Of a stretch of DNA of 64,000 nucleotides, positions 44,368-51,600 are shown one piece after another. The position numbers were made by a program, and so were the translations under genes. This DNA comes from Phyllobacterium sp. 628. Lineage in GTDB: Bacteria > Pseudomonadota > Alphaproteobacteria > Rhizobiales > Rhizobiaceae. Within the stretch, counting starts at the first letter, position 1, and each line of letters begins with the position of its first letter. The stretch is taken from contig NZ_CP050303.1 of the NCBI RefSeq assembly GCF_014189505.1, forward strand, positions 248,001 to 312,000, in the 5' to 3' direction. The notes beneath the pieces are model-generated. The model saw only the letters and a list, made by a program, of their open reading frames with translations. It ran no database searches and was not told where the DNA came from.

Positions 44368-45051
44368 ATGAATTATCAGTTCGATTTCGAGGCACTTCTG
44401 CCCTACTGGCAAAGTTTTCTTCAAGGCGCCACAACGACTATCCAGATGACGGTTGTTGCAGTTGCCATCGGCCTCGTCATCGGCGTTCTCTGTGCCATCG
44501 CCCGGCGCAGTGCCTATCCATGGCTCAGACTGATCGTCGGAATCTACATCGAGATCGTGCGCAATACCCCGTTTATCGTCCAGATATTCTTCATTTTCTT
44601 CGGGCTCTCATCGATGGGCATTACCATGCCGGTGTTTTTCGCCTCGGTCTTTGCGATGGTAATCAATGTGGGTGCCTATACGGCCGAAATTGTGCGCGCC
44701 GGCATGGAGGCCGTACACCCCAGCCAGATCGAAGCGGCGGAAGCATTGGGACTGTCGCGCTTTCAGATTTACCGCGACATCATTCTCATGCCATCGATCG
44801 AGCGCGTCTATCCGGCGCTGACCAGCCAGTTCATTCTGATGATGCTGTCGACGTCGATTACGTCTCAGATTTCTGCTGAAGAACTGACTGGCGTCGCCAA
44901 CAATATCCAGTCTTATACGTTCCGCTCGTTCGAAACCTATATCGTGATCGCGCTCATCTATCTTGCAATCACCTATCTCCTGCGCGCCGGATTTCATGCG
45001 ATTGCCCTCGCTATTTTTCCGCGCCGCCGCCGGCTCGGGACACCGCTGTGA
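44368..45051 (+). CDS. polar-amino-acid-type ABC transporter permease 1
   Basis: 227 residues, HisQ/HisM-type PAAT permease with about five helices. Family marks: EIVRNTPFIVQIFFIFFGL and the EAA loop QIEAAEALGLSRFQIYRDIILMPS in parts. It starts 12 bases after the kduD stop behind AGGAGAACG, so it is in the same operon. It forms a heterodimeric channel with the next gene. PAAT transporters normally carry amino acids; the link with kduID is unusual. Confidence 0.92.
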   Translation: MNYQFDFEALLPYWQSFLQGATTTIQMTVVAVAIGLVIGVLCAIARRSAYPWLRLIVGIYIEIVRNTPFIVQIFFIFFGLSSMGITMPVFFASVFAMVINVGAYTAEIVRAGMEAVHPSQIEAAEALGLSRFQIYRDIILMPSIERVYPALTSQFILMMLSTSITSQISAEELTGVANNIQSYTFRSFETYIVIALIYLAITYLLRAGFHAIALAIFPRRRRLGTPL

Positions 45052-45060
45052 GGAGGCGTG

Positions 45061-45711
45061 ATGGACGGTTTTAGCACTAATCATCTCATCTATTTGCTGA
45101 ACGGATTGCTCTGGACAGTCGTGCTTTCCGCACTTGCCTTTGTGCTCGGCGGTGTAGCCGGTTTCTTCGTGATGCTGGCGCGTACATCTCACATGCGCTG
45201 GCTTCGCCGTTTGTCTCTGATCTACGTGCAGATCATACAGGGCACACCGCTTTTGATCCTGATGTTCGTCATCTATTTCGGCCTGGGTGTGGTCGGTGTC
45301 GAGTTGCCACCACTGATGGCTGCGGGCGTTGGCATGATGATTTATTCCAGCGCCTATCTCGGTGAAATCTGGCGCGGCTGCGTCGAATCTGTTCCGCGCA
45401 CCCAGTTCGAAGCCGCCGAATGTCTGGCCCTCACCCGCTGGCAGATTCTCGTCGATGTTATCCTGCCCCAGGCGCTGCGCATCGCCACCCCGCCTACGGT
45501 CGGTTTCATGGTGCAGCTTGTCAAAAACACATCTCTTGCCTCGGTTGTCGGCTTTGTCGAACTTACCCGCGCCGCGCAAGTCATCAACAATTCGCTGTTC
45601 CAGCCATTCCTGATTTTCGGGATCGCCGCCGCTTTCTATTTCTGCGTCTGCTATCCGCTGTCGCTCTGGAGCCGCTCGCTTGAGAGGAAATTGAATGTCG
45701 GCCGACGTTAA
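45061..45711 (+). CDS. polar-amino-acid-type ABC transporter permease 2
   Basis: 216 residues from the ATG at 45061, behind a strong GAGGAGG. PAAT permease with IIQGTPLLILMFVIYFGLG, the EAA loop FEAAECLALTRWQILVDVILPQA in parts, and five helices. The stop overlaps the start of the ATPase gene by 17 bases. It is the partner of permease 1. Confidence 0.92.
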   Translation: MDGFSTNHLIYLLNGLLWTVVLSALAFVLGGVAGFFVMLARTSHMRWLRRLSLIYVQIIQGTPLLILMFVIYFGLGVVGVELPPLMAAGVGMMIYSSAYLGEIWRGCVESVPRTQFEAAECLALTRWQILVDVILPQALRIATPPTVGFMVQLVKNTSLASVVGFVELTRAAQVINNSLFQPFLIFGIAAAFYFCVCYPLSLWSRSLERKLNVGRR

Positions 45712-46423
45712 ACTCCAGGACGTGATCAAACGCTTTGGAACTGTGGAGGTTCTCAAAGGTGTGTCCTTTGATGTGGCTCCGGGTGAAGTCGTGGCACTGA
45801 TCGGTCAATCGGGGTCGGGGAAAAGCACGGCATTGCGTTGTATCAATCGGCTCGAAACTATTCAGGGCGGATCGATCGATGTCTGCGGTCACCGCGTGGA
45901 TTCACCCGATCTGAATATTCGCGCCTTGCGTCAAGACGTCGGAATGGTCTTTCAGAGTTACAATCTGTTTCCGCACATGAACGTAGCTGAAAATATCATG
46001 CTGGCCCTGCGCCGTGTGAAGAGCATCGGCCGCGCCGAAGCCATGGAAACCGCGAAAGCCGTTTTGGCAAAGGTTGGTCTCCTCGAGAAAATCGAGGCTT
46101 ATCCGGAACAGCTGTCAGGCGGACAACAGCAGCGCGTAGCGATTGCCCGGTCTCTGGCTATGCAACCGAAGGTCATGCTGTTCGATGAGGTGACTTCGGC
46201 GCTCGATCCACAACTGACCGGCGAAGTCCTGCGTGTCATGGAAGATCTCGCCAAAGGCGGCATGACCATGATCGTTGTCACGCACGAAATGGCCTTTGCA
46301 CGCAAAGTCGCGAACCGCGTCATCTACATGTACACCGGCCGGGTCTGGGAGAGCGGCACGGGGGACATGCTTATGAAGCCGGAAACCCAGGAACTGAAGG
46401 AGTTTCTGGCGAACGGCTTGTAA
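45695..46423 (+). CDS. polar-amino-acid-type ABC transporter ATP-binding protein
   Basis: 242 residues, GlnQ-type ATPase. Walker A GQSGSGKST, Q-loop MVFQSYNLFPHMNV, signature LSGGQQQRVAIARSL, Walker B VMLFDEVTSALD (Glu-Val in place of the more usual Glu-Pro, which is common in this group), switch His in VVTHEMAFA. Its start lies inside the permease 2 gene, so translation is coupled. The binding protein gene follows. Confidence 0.94.
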   Translation: MSADVKLQDVIKRFGTVEVLKGVSFDVAPGEVVALIGQSGSGKSTALRCINRLETIQGGSIDVCGHRVDSPDLNIRALRQDVGMVFQSYNLFPHMNVAENIMLALRRVKSIGRAEAMETAKAVLAKVGLLEKIEAYPEQLSGGQQQRVAIARSLAMQPKVMLFDEVTSALDPQLTGEVLRVMEDLAKGGMTMIVVTHEMAFARKVANRVIYMYTGRVWESGTGDMLMKPETQELKEFLANGL

Positions 46424-46473
46424 TGCCAAACCGGGATGACCGGTGGGACTTAAAATCAACTGGGAGAGAGAAA

Positions 46474-47262
46474 ATGAACACGATAATGAAAGTGGCCATT
46501 GCGGCCACAGCGGCATTGATGATCGTTGCAACTGCAGCGCAGGCCGATATCCTTGAAAACATCAAGAAATCCGGAAAGGTTCGCATTGCCGTCGCGATGG
46601 GCAGCCCGGAATATTCCTACGTAGACGGCGATCTCAAGGCGACTGGCTCCGATGTGGAAACCGCCCGCCTTATTGCCAAAGACCTTGGAGCCAAACTCGA
46701 ACTCATCGAGATCACCAATGCTGCCCGTGTTCCAACCGTTCAAACTGGTAAAGCTGATCTACTGGTCTCCGCTCTTGGAATTACCGAAGAACGTAAAAAG
46801 GCCATCGACTATTCCGTTCCCTACGCAACCCTCAGCCTGATCGTTGCCGCACCCAAAGATGTCGAGATCAAGAACTATGCCGACCTCGCGGGTAAACGTA
46901 TCGGTGTGACCCGGGCTACAACCAATGACATGGACATCACCCAGAACGCGCCCGGCGCTCAGATCGTCCGGTTTGAAGACGACGCAACGCTAATCACTGC
47001 GGCCGTATCAGGCCAGGTCGATATTATCTCAAGCCAATCTGCGGTTCTTGGCGGCCTCAACAAAAAGCGGACGAAAAATCCCCTGGAACTGAAATTCACC
47101 CAGAAGGAAACCAATCTTGGTATCGCCTTGCCAAAAGGTGAAAAGCCATTGCAGGATTGGCTGAACGCGTGGGTAAAAACCAACTTTGCCAACGGAACAT
47201 TGCGGACCGTCTTCAAGGAATTCCATAACCGCGATCTGCCGGACGATCTGACCTCACGTTGA
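46474..47262 (+). CDS. polar-amino-acid-type ABC transporter binding protein
   Basis: 262 residues, family 3 solute-binding protein. Signal peptide IMKVAIAATAALMIVATAAQAD. The mature start is ILENIKKSGKVRIAVAMGSP, followed by LVSALGITEERKKAIDYSVPY, which is the family's central motif. The typical Arg/Asp pair that holds the alpha-amino and carboxyl groups of amino acids cannot be verified by eye. The start at 46474 follows GGGAGAGAG. It is last in the operon and followed by a terminator. Its ligand may be an amino acid or, given the context, a uronate-related acid. Confidence 0.91.
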   Translation: MNTIMKVAIAATAALMIVATAAQADILENIKKSGKVRIAVAMGSPEYSYVDGDLKATGSDVETARLIAKDLGAKLELIEITNAARVPTVQTGKADLLVSALGITEERKKAIDYSVPYATLSLIVAAPKDVEIKNYADLAGKRIGVTRATTNDMDITQNAPGAQIVRFEDDATLITAAVSGQVDIISSQSAVLGGLNKKRTKNPLELKFTQKETNLGIALPKGEKPLQDWLNAWVKTNFANGTLRTVFKEFHNRDLPDDLTSR

Positions 47263-47290
47263 TACGGCAATTTCCGAACACAATGTATCA

Positions 47291-47312
47291 GGGGCGCGCA
47301 TACGCCCCTTTT
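47291..47312. terminator. terminator between kdu/ABC operon and repC
   Basis: GGGGCG and CGCCCC form a compact stem with a 6-base loop followed by TTTT on the plus strand. It separates the rightward kdu operon from the leftward repC gene and could serve both. Confidence 0.8.
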
Positions 47313-47323
47313 CACTTTTCTGC

Positions 47324-48671
47324 TCACACTCTTCTTTCGCCATCCAATGCTTTCAGCACAGGAAGCACCGAATACTGGCCAATTTCGGCGCGGTCAGTCA
47401 GCGCGCGCAGATAACCGCCCGGCGAACGGATCTCCCCTGCCCTTTCAAGGATAGCTGCAATGGTGATCGAGGCATTGATATCACCCATCATCTCGCGGGC
47501 CCGTTCCCACGCATCCGGGGATACGCCAAGCATTGAGCGGACCAGAGCTGCCGTCTGCATCAAGTCACGCCAGTCTTCAATTCCGTTGCGGGCATAATCT
47601 CGAATTTGCGGACAGGCATCGAGCACCCTCGCCAGCGGCACGGCGGGTGATTTCGGCGAGTTGCCGGATGTCTCTCCGCCAACGGAACCGGACTGTGGGC
47701 CACGTTTCAATTTGGCATCCAGCAGGCGCTGGCGCATTTTCGTCAACGCTTGAGCGCGTCCTTGTCCATCTTCCCGTTTTACTCCCGGTTCAACTGGTGC
47801 ATCGGTCCGTCCATCGGGCTCTGCCGTTTGTTTCCGGCCTTCTTCTTTGGCCCTTTCAAATTGGTGGTCTATATTTGAATTCTGAATATGGTGCTCAAAA
47901 GAAGAGTCAGTGCCGCTCATTTCTTCGTTTGAAAGTGAATTCAGATAGGCTTTTTCCACCTTACTGCGAAGGCCTGCGAGGGCATCGCATCTCACTTTGA
48001 GCGTCTCCAATGGCAGATGTCTGCTCACGCGTCCGGAAAGAGCCGCGAGTTCGTCCGCATAGGTTTCCCAATCACCGGCACGCTCTTCGCTGAGACCCGC
48101 ATCGATGGTCTTTGAAACATCGCGCAAATGAATCGTGATTTCACTCCGCACACGCTGAACAGCACGCTCCATATCCCGTGCAGCGGCCGCATGACTCTCG
48201 ATTTCACCAGCACGCAATGCCAGCGGTGACAAATCGAAGCCAAATGCGTGCTCGATCTCCCCCGCCTTCCCCACGCCTGGCATAGCGCTTGCCATTGGGG
48301 CTATCGCGCCGGATGATCAGGCCCGCCTCAACCAGCGATGCCAGATGCCGGCGAATGGTCGCAGAGGACATGCCGCGCGTGCGCATTGACAGCTCTGCAT
48401 TGGATGGAAAGACCACCACGGGCTGACTGCCATCAAGCATGGTTTCCGGATAGAAGCTCAGAAGCGCTTCAAGCACGGCGATTGTTCGGTCAGACAGGAA
48501 GAACGCTGCCCGAGCCTGTGTAAGTTCCCGTAATAGCGGCCATTTTTCCGGCCGATTGCCATCACCTTCTGCCAGTTTTTCGCGAGCGCGGGCGGTTTTT
48601 TCCTGCACTGCGAACATGGCATGCGACAGCGATCGTCCGCCAAATGGCGTCGTTGCAAAACGATCAGTCAT
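47324..48671 (-). pseudogene. repC: replication initiator RepC gene with single-base frameshift
   Basis: The first frame (ATG 48671, GAGG 8 bases upstream) gives the classical RepC start TDRFATTPFGGRSLSHAMF and the HTH region RGMSSATIRRHLASLVEAG, ending at DSPNGKRYARRGEGG. It then leaves the frame. The other frame continues as GEIEHAFGFDLSPLALRA and ends at 47324. Removing one C from the CCCCC run at 48259-48263 (plus strand) restores 448 residues, a normal RepC. RepC initiates replication and in this plasmid class the origin lies within repC; an A+T-rich stretch (about 47865-47960) is a candidate. As RepC is essential, the shift is probably a sequence error unless another replicon drives replication. 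Confidence 0.9.
47865..47960. other. candidate replication origin (A+T-rich segment inside repC)
   Basis: This segment of repC has much more A+T than the rest of the gene and includes TATATTTGAATTCTGAATAT. In repABC replicons the origin (oriV) has been placed within the repC coding region at an A+T-rich patch. The assignment is by analogy and composition only. Confidence 0.45.
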
Positions 48672-48726
48672 TTTCACTACCTCAAATTGAGGCAAGGGAA
48701 AGGTGTTGCCGGAACGCGTCCGACTC

Positions 48727-48760
48727 TTGACAAGTCAGGTAGGAAGTGATTCTCTAAAAT
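48727..48760 (+). promoter_or_regulatory. candidate promoter of the antisense ctRNA
   Basis: A consensus -35 box TTGACA lies at 48727-48732 on the plus strand, opposite to repABC. TAAAAT at 48755-48760 could be the -10 box but the spacing (22 bases) is longer than ideal; TTCTCT at 48750 has the right spacing but a poorer match. Position and direction agree with ctRNA genes of repABC plasmids. Confidence 0.5.
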
Positions 48761-48761
48761 T

Positions 48762-48811
48762 GCTACATTGAAGAGGGCTTCCGGGGCGGTAACGTTCTGG
48801 AGGCCTTTTTT
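48762..48811 (+). ncRNA. repABC counter-transcribed RNA (antisense, incompatibility RNA)
   Basis: repABC replicons carry a small antisense RNA in the repB-repC gap, read against the operon, that lowers RepC synthesis and sets copy number and incompatibility. Here the 206-base gap holds on the opposite strand a TTGACA box followed by an intrinsic terminator: GGCTTCCGG (48776-48784) pairs with CTGGAGGCC (48797-48805) with a 12-base loop and then TTTTTT to 48811. The exact 5' end is not known; I give an approximate start. The loop sequence would determine incompatibility group. Confidence 0.75.
48776..48811 (+). terminator. intrinsic terminator of the ctRNA
   Basis: Nine-base-pair stem with two G-T pairs, 12-base loop, then six T residues. 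The same palindrome on the repABC mRNA strand is the loop target for the antisense RNA. Confidence 0.85.
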
Positions 48812-48877
48812 CTTGCCGGTCTTCCTTCTCTCTGTTTCTCAGTTCAACGCTTACACAATACTCAAACTCAATCGATG

Positions 48878-49951
48878 TCAGGCTTTCCGTTCGCTGTTGT
48901 AGCGCTGGAGAAGCCCATTCAACTCATCGGCGACAAACTCAATAAATCCATCCGGCACATGGCCGGTGAAACTGATCGTTCGTTCCTTCTTGCTGGTAAA
49001 GAGCTGGGCAATGAGAGCACGCTCATCGTCATGGATCGCTTTGATGACAATCTGATCTGTTTTAACCGTTGATGGCTCAGCCGGTTTGTTGAGAGCCAGC
49101 AAATGCTCAAACACGCGATCAAAACGGCCATCGCTGCCATTGAATCTGAAGTTATCCGCAACGATAACCTTGCCAGCAGCCTTGCGGTCTTCGGCATTCT
49201 TCAGCATTTCCGCCAGTTTCACCCAGCGCGGCCGGCCAACTTTTGGCGCAGGCCCGATAGCCTCCAGAATATCTTTGGGAATAGCATCCACCACCTGCAG
49301 ATAGCGGGTCATTTCCGCCTTGTGCAGTGCCAGCGCATCTTGCACGACCGACCGGCTGAAGCCGCGGTCAATCAGATTACGGGCAAAGAACGCGCGCTCA
49401 ATGAACGACAGATCCCGGCGCTCGGCATTTTCCTTGCCTTGGGCAACGACGAGCTGAATATCGCTCAGTTCGCGGACAATGGCCTGTACAGGAATGCCAA
49501 GCTGATGGGCCGCCCGCAAACGCCTGTGACCATAGGCAGTCTGGTAAAATCCGGAGCGTTCCGGGTGCTGACGCACGAGGATCGGAACCTGCTGGCCGTT
49601 GGTCTTGATGCTTTCGACCAGTTCCTTGAATGTATCGTCGTGGTCGTAATAGTGACTAAGACGGTCCTGTACGAAGGAATGCTCGATAAGTTTTGGATCG
49701 ATCTCGATGACGCGCTCCGCGCCTTCGAGACTTTCCCTGATCTTGCGCGCGTCTTCAAGCTCGCGGGAAATGCCGCCAAGCGATAGACCCATGGCTTTGA
49801 TAGCGCCCGACGCTGTCCGTTGTTTGGGCTGTTCATGCGAAACGTCATTTTCAACCGGAGCCGGATTGAATGACTTCGTTTCAAGCGGCGGAGCGGTCTC
49901 GACCGTACCAAACAGTGCCTTGAGTTGATCCCTGCGGTTCTTGTCAGTCAT
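48878..49951 (-). CDS. repB: plasmid partition protein RepB (ParB family)
   Basis: 357 residues, ParB/RepB family. It binds centromere-like sites and with RepA segregates the replicon; both also repress the operon. Seen: N-terminal RepA-contact region (DKNRRDQLKALF), ParB nuclease-like core ILVRQHPERSGFYQTAYGHRRLRAA, the family motif ENAERRDLSFIERAFFA and the HTH RGFSRSVVQDALALHKAEMTRYL in parts. The ATG at 49951 is 6 bases after GAGG; a GTG at 49963 that overlaps the repA stop is an alternative. The gene is intact, unlike repC. Confidence 0.95.
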   Translation of the reverse strand: MTDKNRRDQLKALFGTVETAPPLETKSFNPAPVENDVSHEQPKQRTASGAIKAMGLSLGGISRELEDARKIRESLEGAERVIEIDPKLIEHSFVQDRLSHYYDHDDTFKELVESIKTNGQQVPILVRQHPERSGFYQTAYGHRRLRAAHQLGIPVQAIVRELSDIQLVVAQGKENAERRDLSFIERAFFARNLIDRGFSRSVVQDALALHKAEMTRYLQVVDAIPKDILEAIGPAPKVGRPRWVKLAEMLKNAEDRKAAGKVIVADNFRFNGSDGRFDRVFEHLLALNKPAEPSTVKTDQIVIKAIHDDERALIAQLFTSKKERTISFTGHVPDGFIEFVADELNGLLQRYNSERKA

Positions 49952-49959
49952 CAGCGACC

Positions 49960-51237
49960 TCACACAGGCCGGTTCCAGGCCTTGAAGATCAGGCTCTGGA
50001 TTTCAGAATTGACGGAGGTAAGCGATTCAATTGCGCGGTCGTAGGTCGCGCGGGTGAAGCTGTCGCGGGAAACTTCATACAGGGTCTGCTTGGTCAAACC
50101 CGCGTCAGAAAATGCCGTTGATTTCACCACGGAAGATGTCAGCACACGATCGCCGAACAGCGAACGCAAAAAGCCGGCAATCTGCTGCTGCGGCGCATCA
50201 TTTGGCTCAAAACGGGTGATGAGATAGCGCATGAAATCGAAATTGAGATCGCCGCCAGCTTCACGCACGACAGCGAGAAGATCGGCTGTCATGAACAGGA
50301 ACTGGCTCATGGACGCAACGTCAAGCATTTGCGGGTGCACGGTGACCAGCACAGACGTTGCGGCACACAGGGCCGAGAGCGTCAGAAAGCCGAGTTGCGG
50401 CGGACAATCGATGACAACGACGTCATAATCATCGGACACTGTATCCAATGCCGCTTGCACGCGGGCAAAGAAGAGCTGCTGTTCCACACTCTGCTGCGCA
50501 CCATGCTGGCGGTCCGCGAGCATTTGCGGTGTCGTATGCTCGAATTCCTGCAGTTCCAGATTGCCCGGAATGAGATCGAGCCCATCGAAATAGGTCTTGC
50601 GGATGATGTCACGCAGAAGACGACGCTCTCCGTCATAGCGGATCGCACCATAAAGCGTGTCATTACCGTTCAGGTCGAGTTCCGGCTGATAGCCGAACAG
50701 CGCGGACATGGATGCCTGCGGATCGAGATCAACCGCGAGAACCCGGAAGCCGGCCATGGCCAGATGCTGTGCCAGATGGGCGCTCGTCGTGGTTTTGCCC
50801 GAGCCACCCTTGAAATTGGTGACCGCAAGGACCTGCATGTGTTCGTTGGCGGATGGATCACGGTGCGGCAGATAGGTTTTCGCTTTTGGCCCGCCCGCAT
50901 CGGCAAGATGATGCCGCAGTGCGTTGATCTCAGCCAGGGAATAAAGCCTGCGGCCGTTCACACCGGTTTCGGGTTGCGGCCCTTCTCCGGCTATCGAAAG
51001 CTGGCGCAAATAACCATCGGAAACACCGATGAGTTTCGCCGCTTCGCCGCTGGTGAACTTGCGCAATACTTTCTGCGCCGTTGGCGGAAACAGACGATTA
51101 CGCATTGCCTGCAACTGCGCAGACAACATCTCGGCATCAGCAGCTATAGCCCTGTCAGCGGGCAAAGCAGCAGACGGCTGCGGTGCGGCGTTCAGTGGCA
51201 CGCTGTCCGGTGGAGTTGTCTGTACCGCGTTCATCAT
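49960..51237 (-). CDS. repA: plasmid partition protein RepA (ParA family ATPase)
   Basis: 425 residues, RepA of repABC replicons (ParA Walker-type ATPase). An N-terminal HTH region (KFTSGEAAKLIGVSDGYLRQLS) is followed by the deviant Walker A motif FKGGSGKTTTSAHLAQHL with the signature Lys, LAVDLDPQASMSALFG, and the Walker B-like VVVIDCPPQLGFLTL. It moves the replicon copies to the poles and represses its own operon. ATG 51237 is used; the TTG at 51267 would add ten residues. It is first in the leftward repA-repB-repC operon. Confidence 0.95.
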   Translation of the reverse strand: MMNAVQTTPPDSVPLNAAPQPSAALPADRAIAADAEMLSAQLQAMRNRLFPPTAQKVLRKFTSGEAAKLIGVSDGYLRQLSIAGEGPQPETGVNGRRLYSLAEINALRHHLADAGGPKAKTYLPHRDPSANEHMQVLAVTNFKGGSGKTTTSAHLAQHLAMAGFRVLAVDLDPQASMSALFGYQPELDLNGNDTLYGAIRYDGERRLLRDIIRKTYFDGLDLIPGNLELQEFEHTTPQMLADRQHGAQQSVEQQLFFARVQAALDTVSDDYDVVVIDCPPQLGFLTLSALCAATSVLVTVHPQMLDVASMSQFLFMTADLLAVVREAGGDLNFDFMRYLITRFEPNDAPQQQIAGFLRSLFGDRVLTSSVVKSTAFSDAGLTKQTLYEVSRDSFTRATYDRAIESLTSVNSEIQSLIFKAWNRPV

Positions 51238-51457
51238 AGTCACGTGCAATCCTGTGCGCCTGTTCAATAGAATCCTTCAGCGCAGGGTCAACATGCGCCG
51301 ATTCGATAGAAAAACCAAAGGGGTAACGCTCGCGAACGATTTAACGCCAACAAGCGGCGCTAACATTTACTCAGTCATGTAACGCTTATTTTGCCGATTA
51401 CCCCTTAAAACCGTAAGTAAACTGCGGAAATAACCGAGTCGCGTCAAGCACTTTATA

Positions 51458-51473
51458 GTTAACGCAAATTAAC
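51458..51473. promoter_or_regulatory. candidate partition/operator palindrome upstream of repA
   Basis: The 16-mer has arms GTTAA and TTAAC around CGCAAA. It shares the outer GTT...AAC frame of repABC centromere sites (16-bp palindromes with GTT and AAC ends), but its centre does not match the usual consensus, so this is a weak call. It is the only such palindrome I noticed near repA. Confidence 0.3.
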
Positions 51474-51537
51474 CATTGTGGCGACACAACCAGTAGTACC
51501 AACTAGTAAATGCGCCTCTATATGAAGTTTAAAAGAA

Positions 51538-51571
51538 GAAAGCGCACCCGTATGTCTACGGATGCGCTTTC
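51538..51571. terminator. strong hairpin after the MFS efflux gene
   Basis: GAAAGCGCACCCGTA (51538-51552) pairs with TACGGATGCGCTTTC (51557-51571) except for one mismatch, with a 4-base loop. On the minus strand it follows the MFS stop and precedes a pyrimidine-rich tract, so it most likely ends the efflux transcript and insulates repABC. Confidence 0.8.
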
Positions 51572-51600
51572 GAATATTCAAACTCTCGACACCAAAACGT

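Larger units (their letters stand above)
51238..51600. other. repA upstream region with repeated TAACGC elements
   Basis: No gene is seen in these 363 bases between the MFS gene and repA. The plus strand has four copies of TAACGC (51324, 51342, 51380, 51460), that is GCGTTA in the repA direction. It also has a 16-bp interrupted palindrome, GTTAA and TTAAC (51458-51473), in the last copy. Repeated elements upstream of repA often bind RepA or RepB as operators or act as partition sites. The segment also contains the repA promoter and a strong hairpin at its far end (51538-51571). Confidence 0.5.

Noticed and set aside
48240..48300. Programmed ribosomal frameshift in repC
   Set aside because: Five G residues alone are not a recognised slippery site with a stimulating structure, RepC in this family is not known to use frameshifting, and four other genes show the same kind of break.
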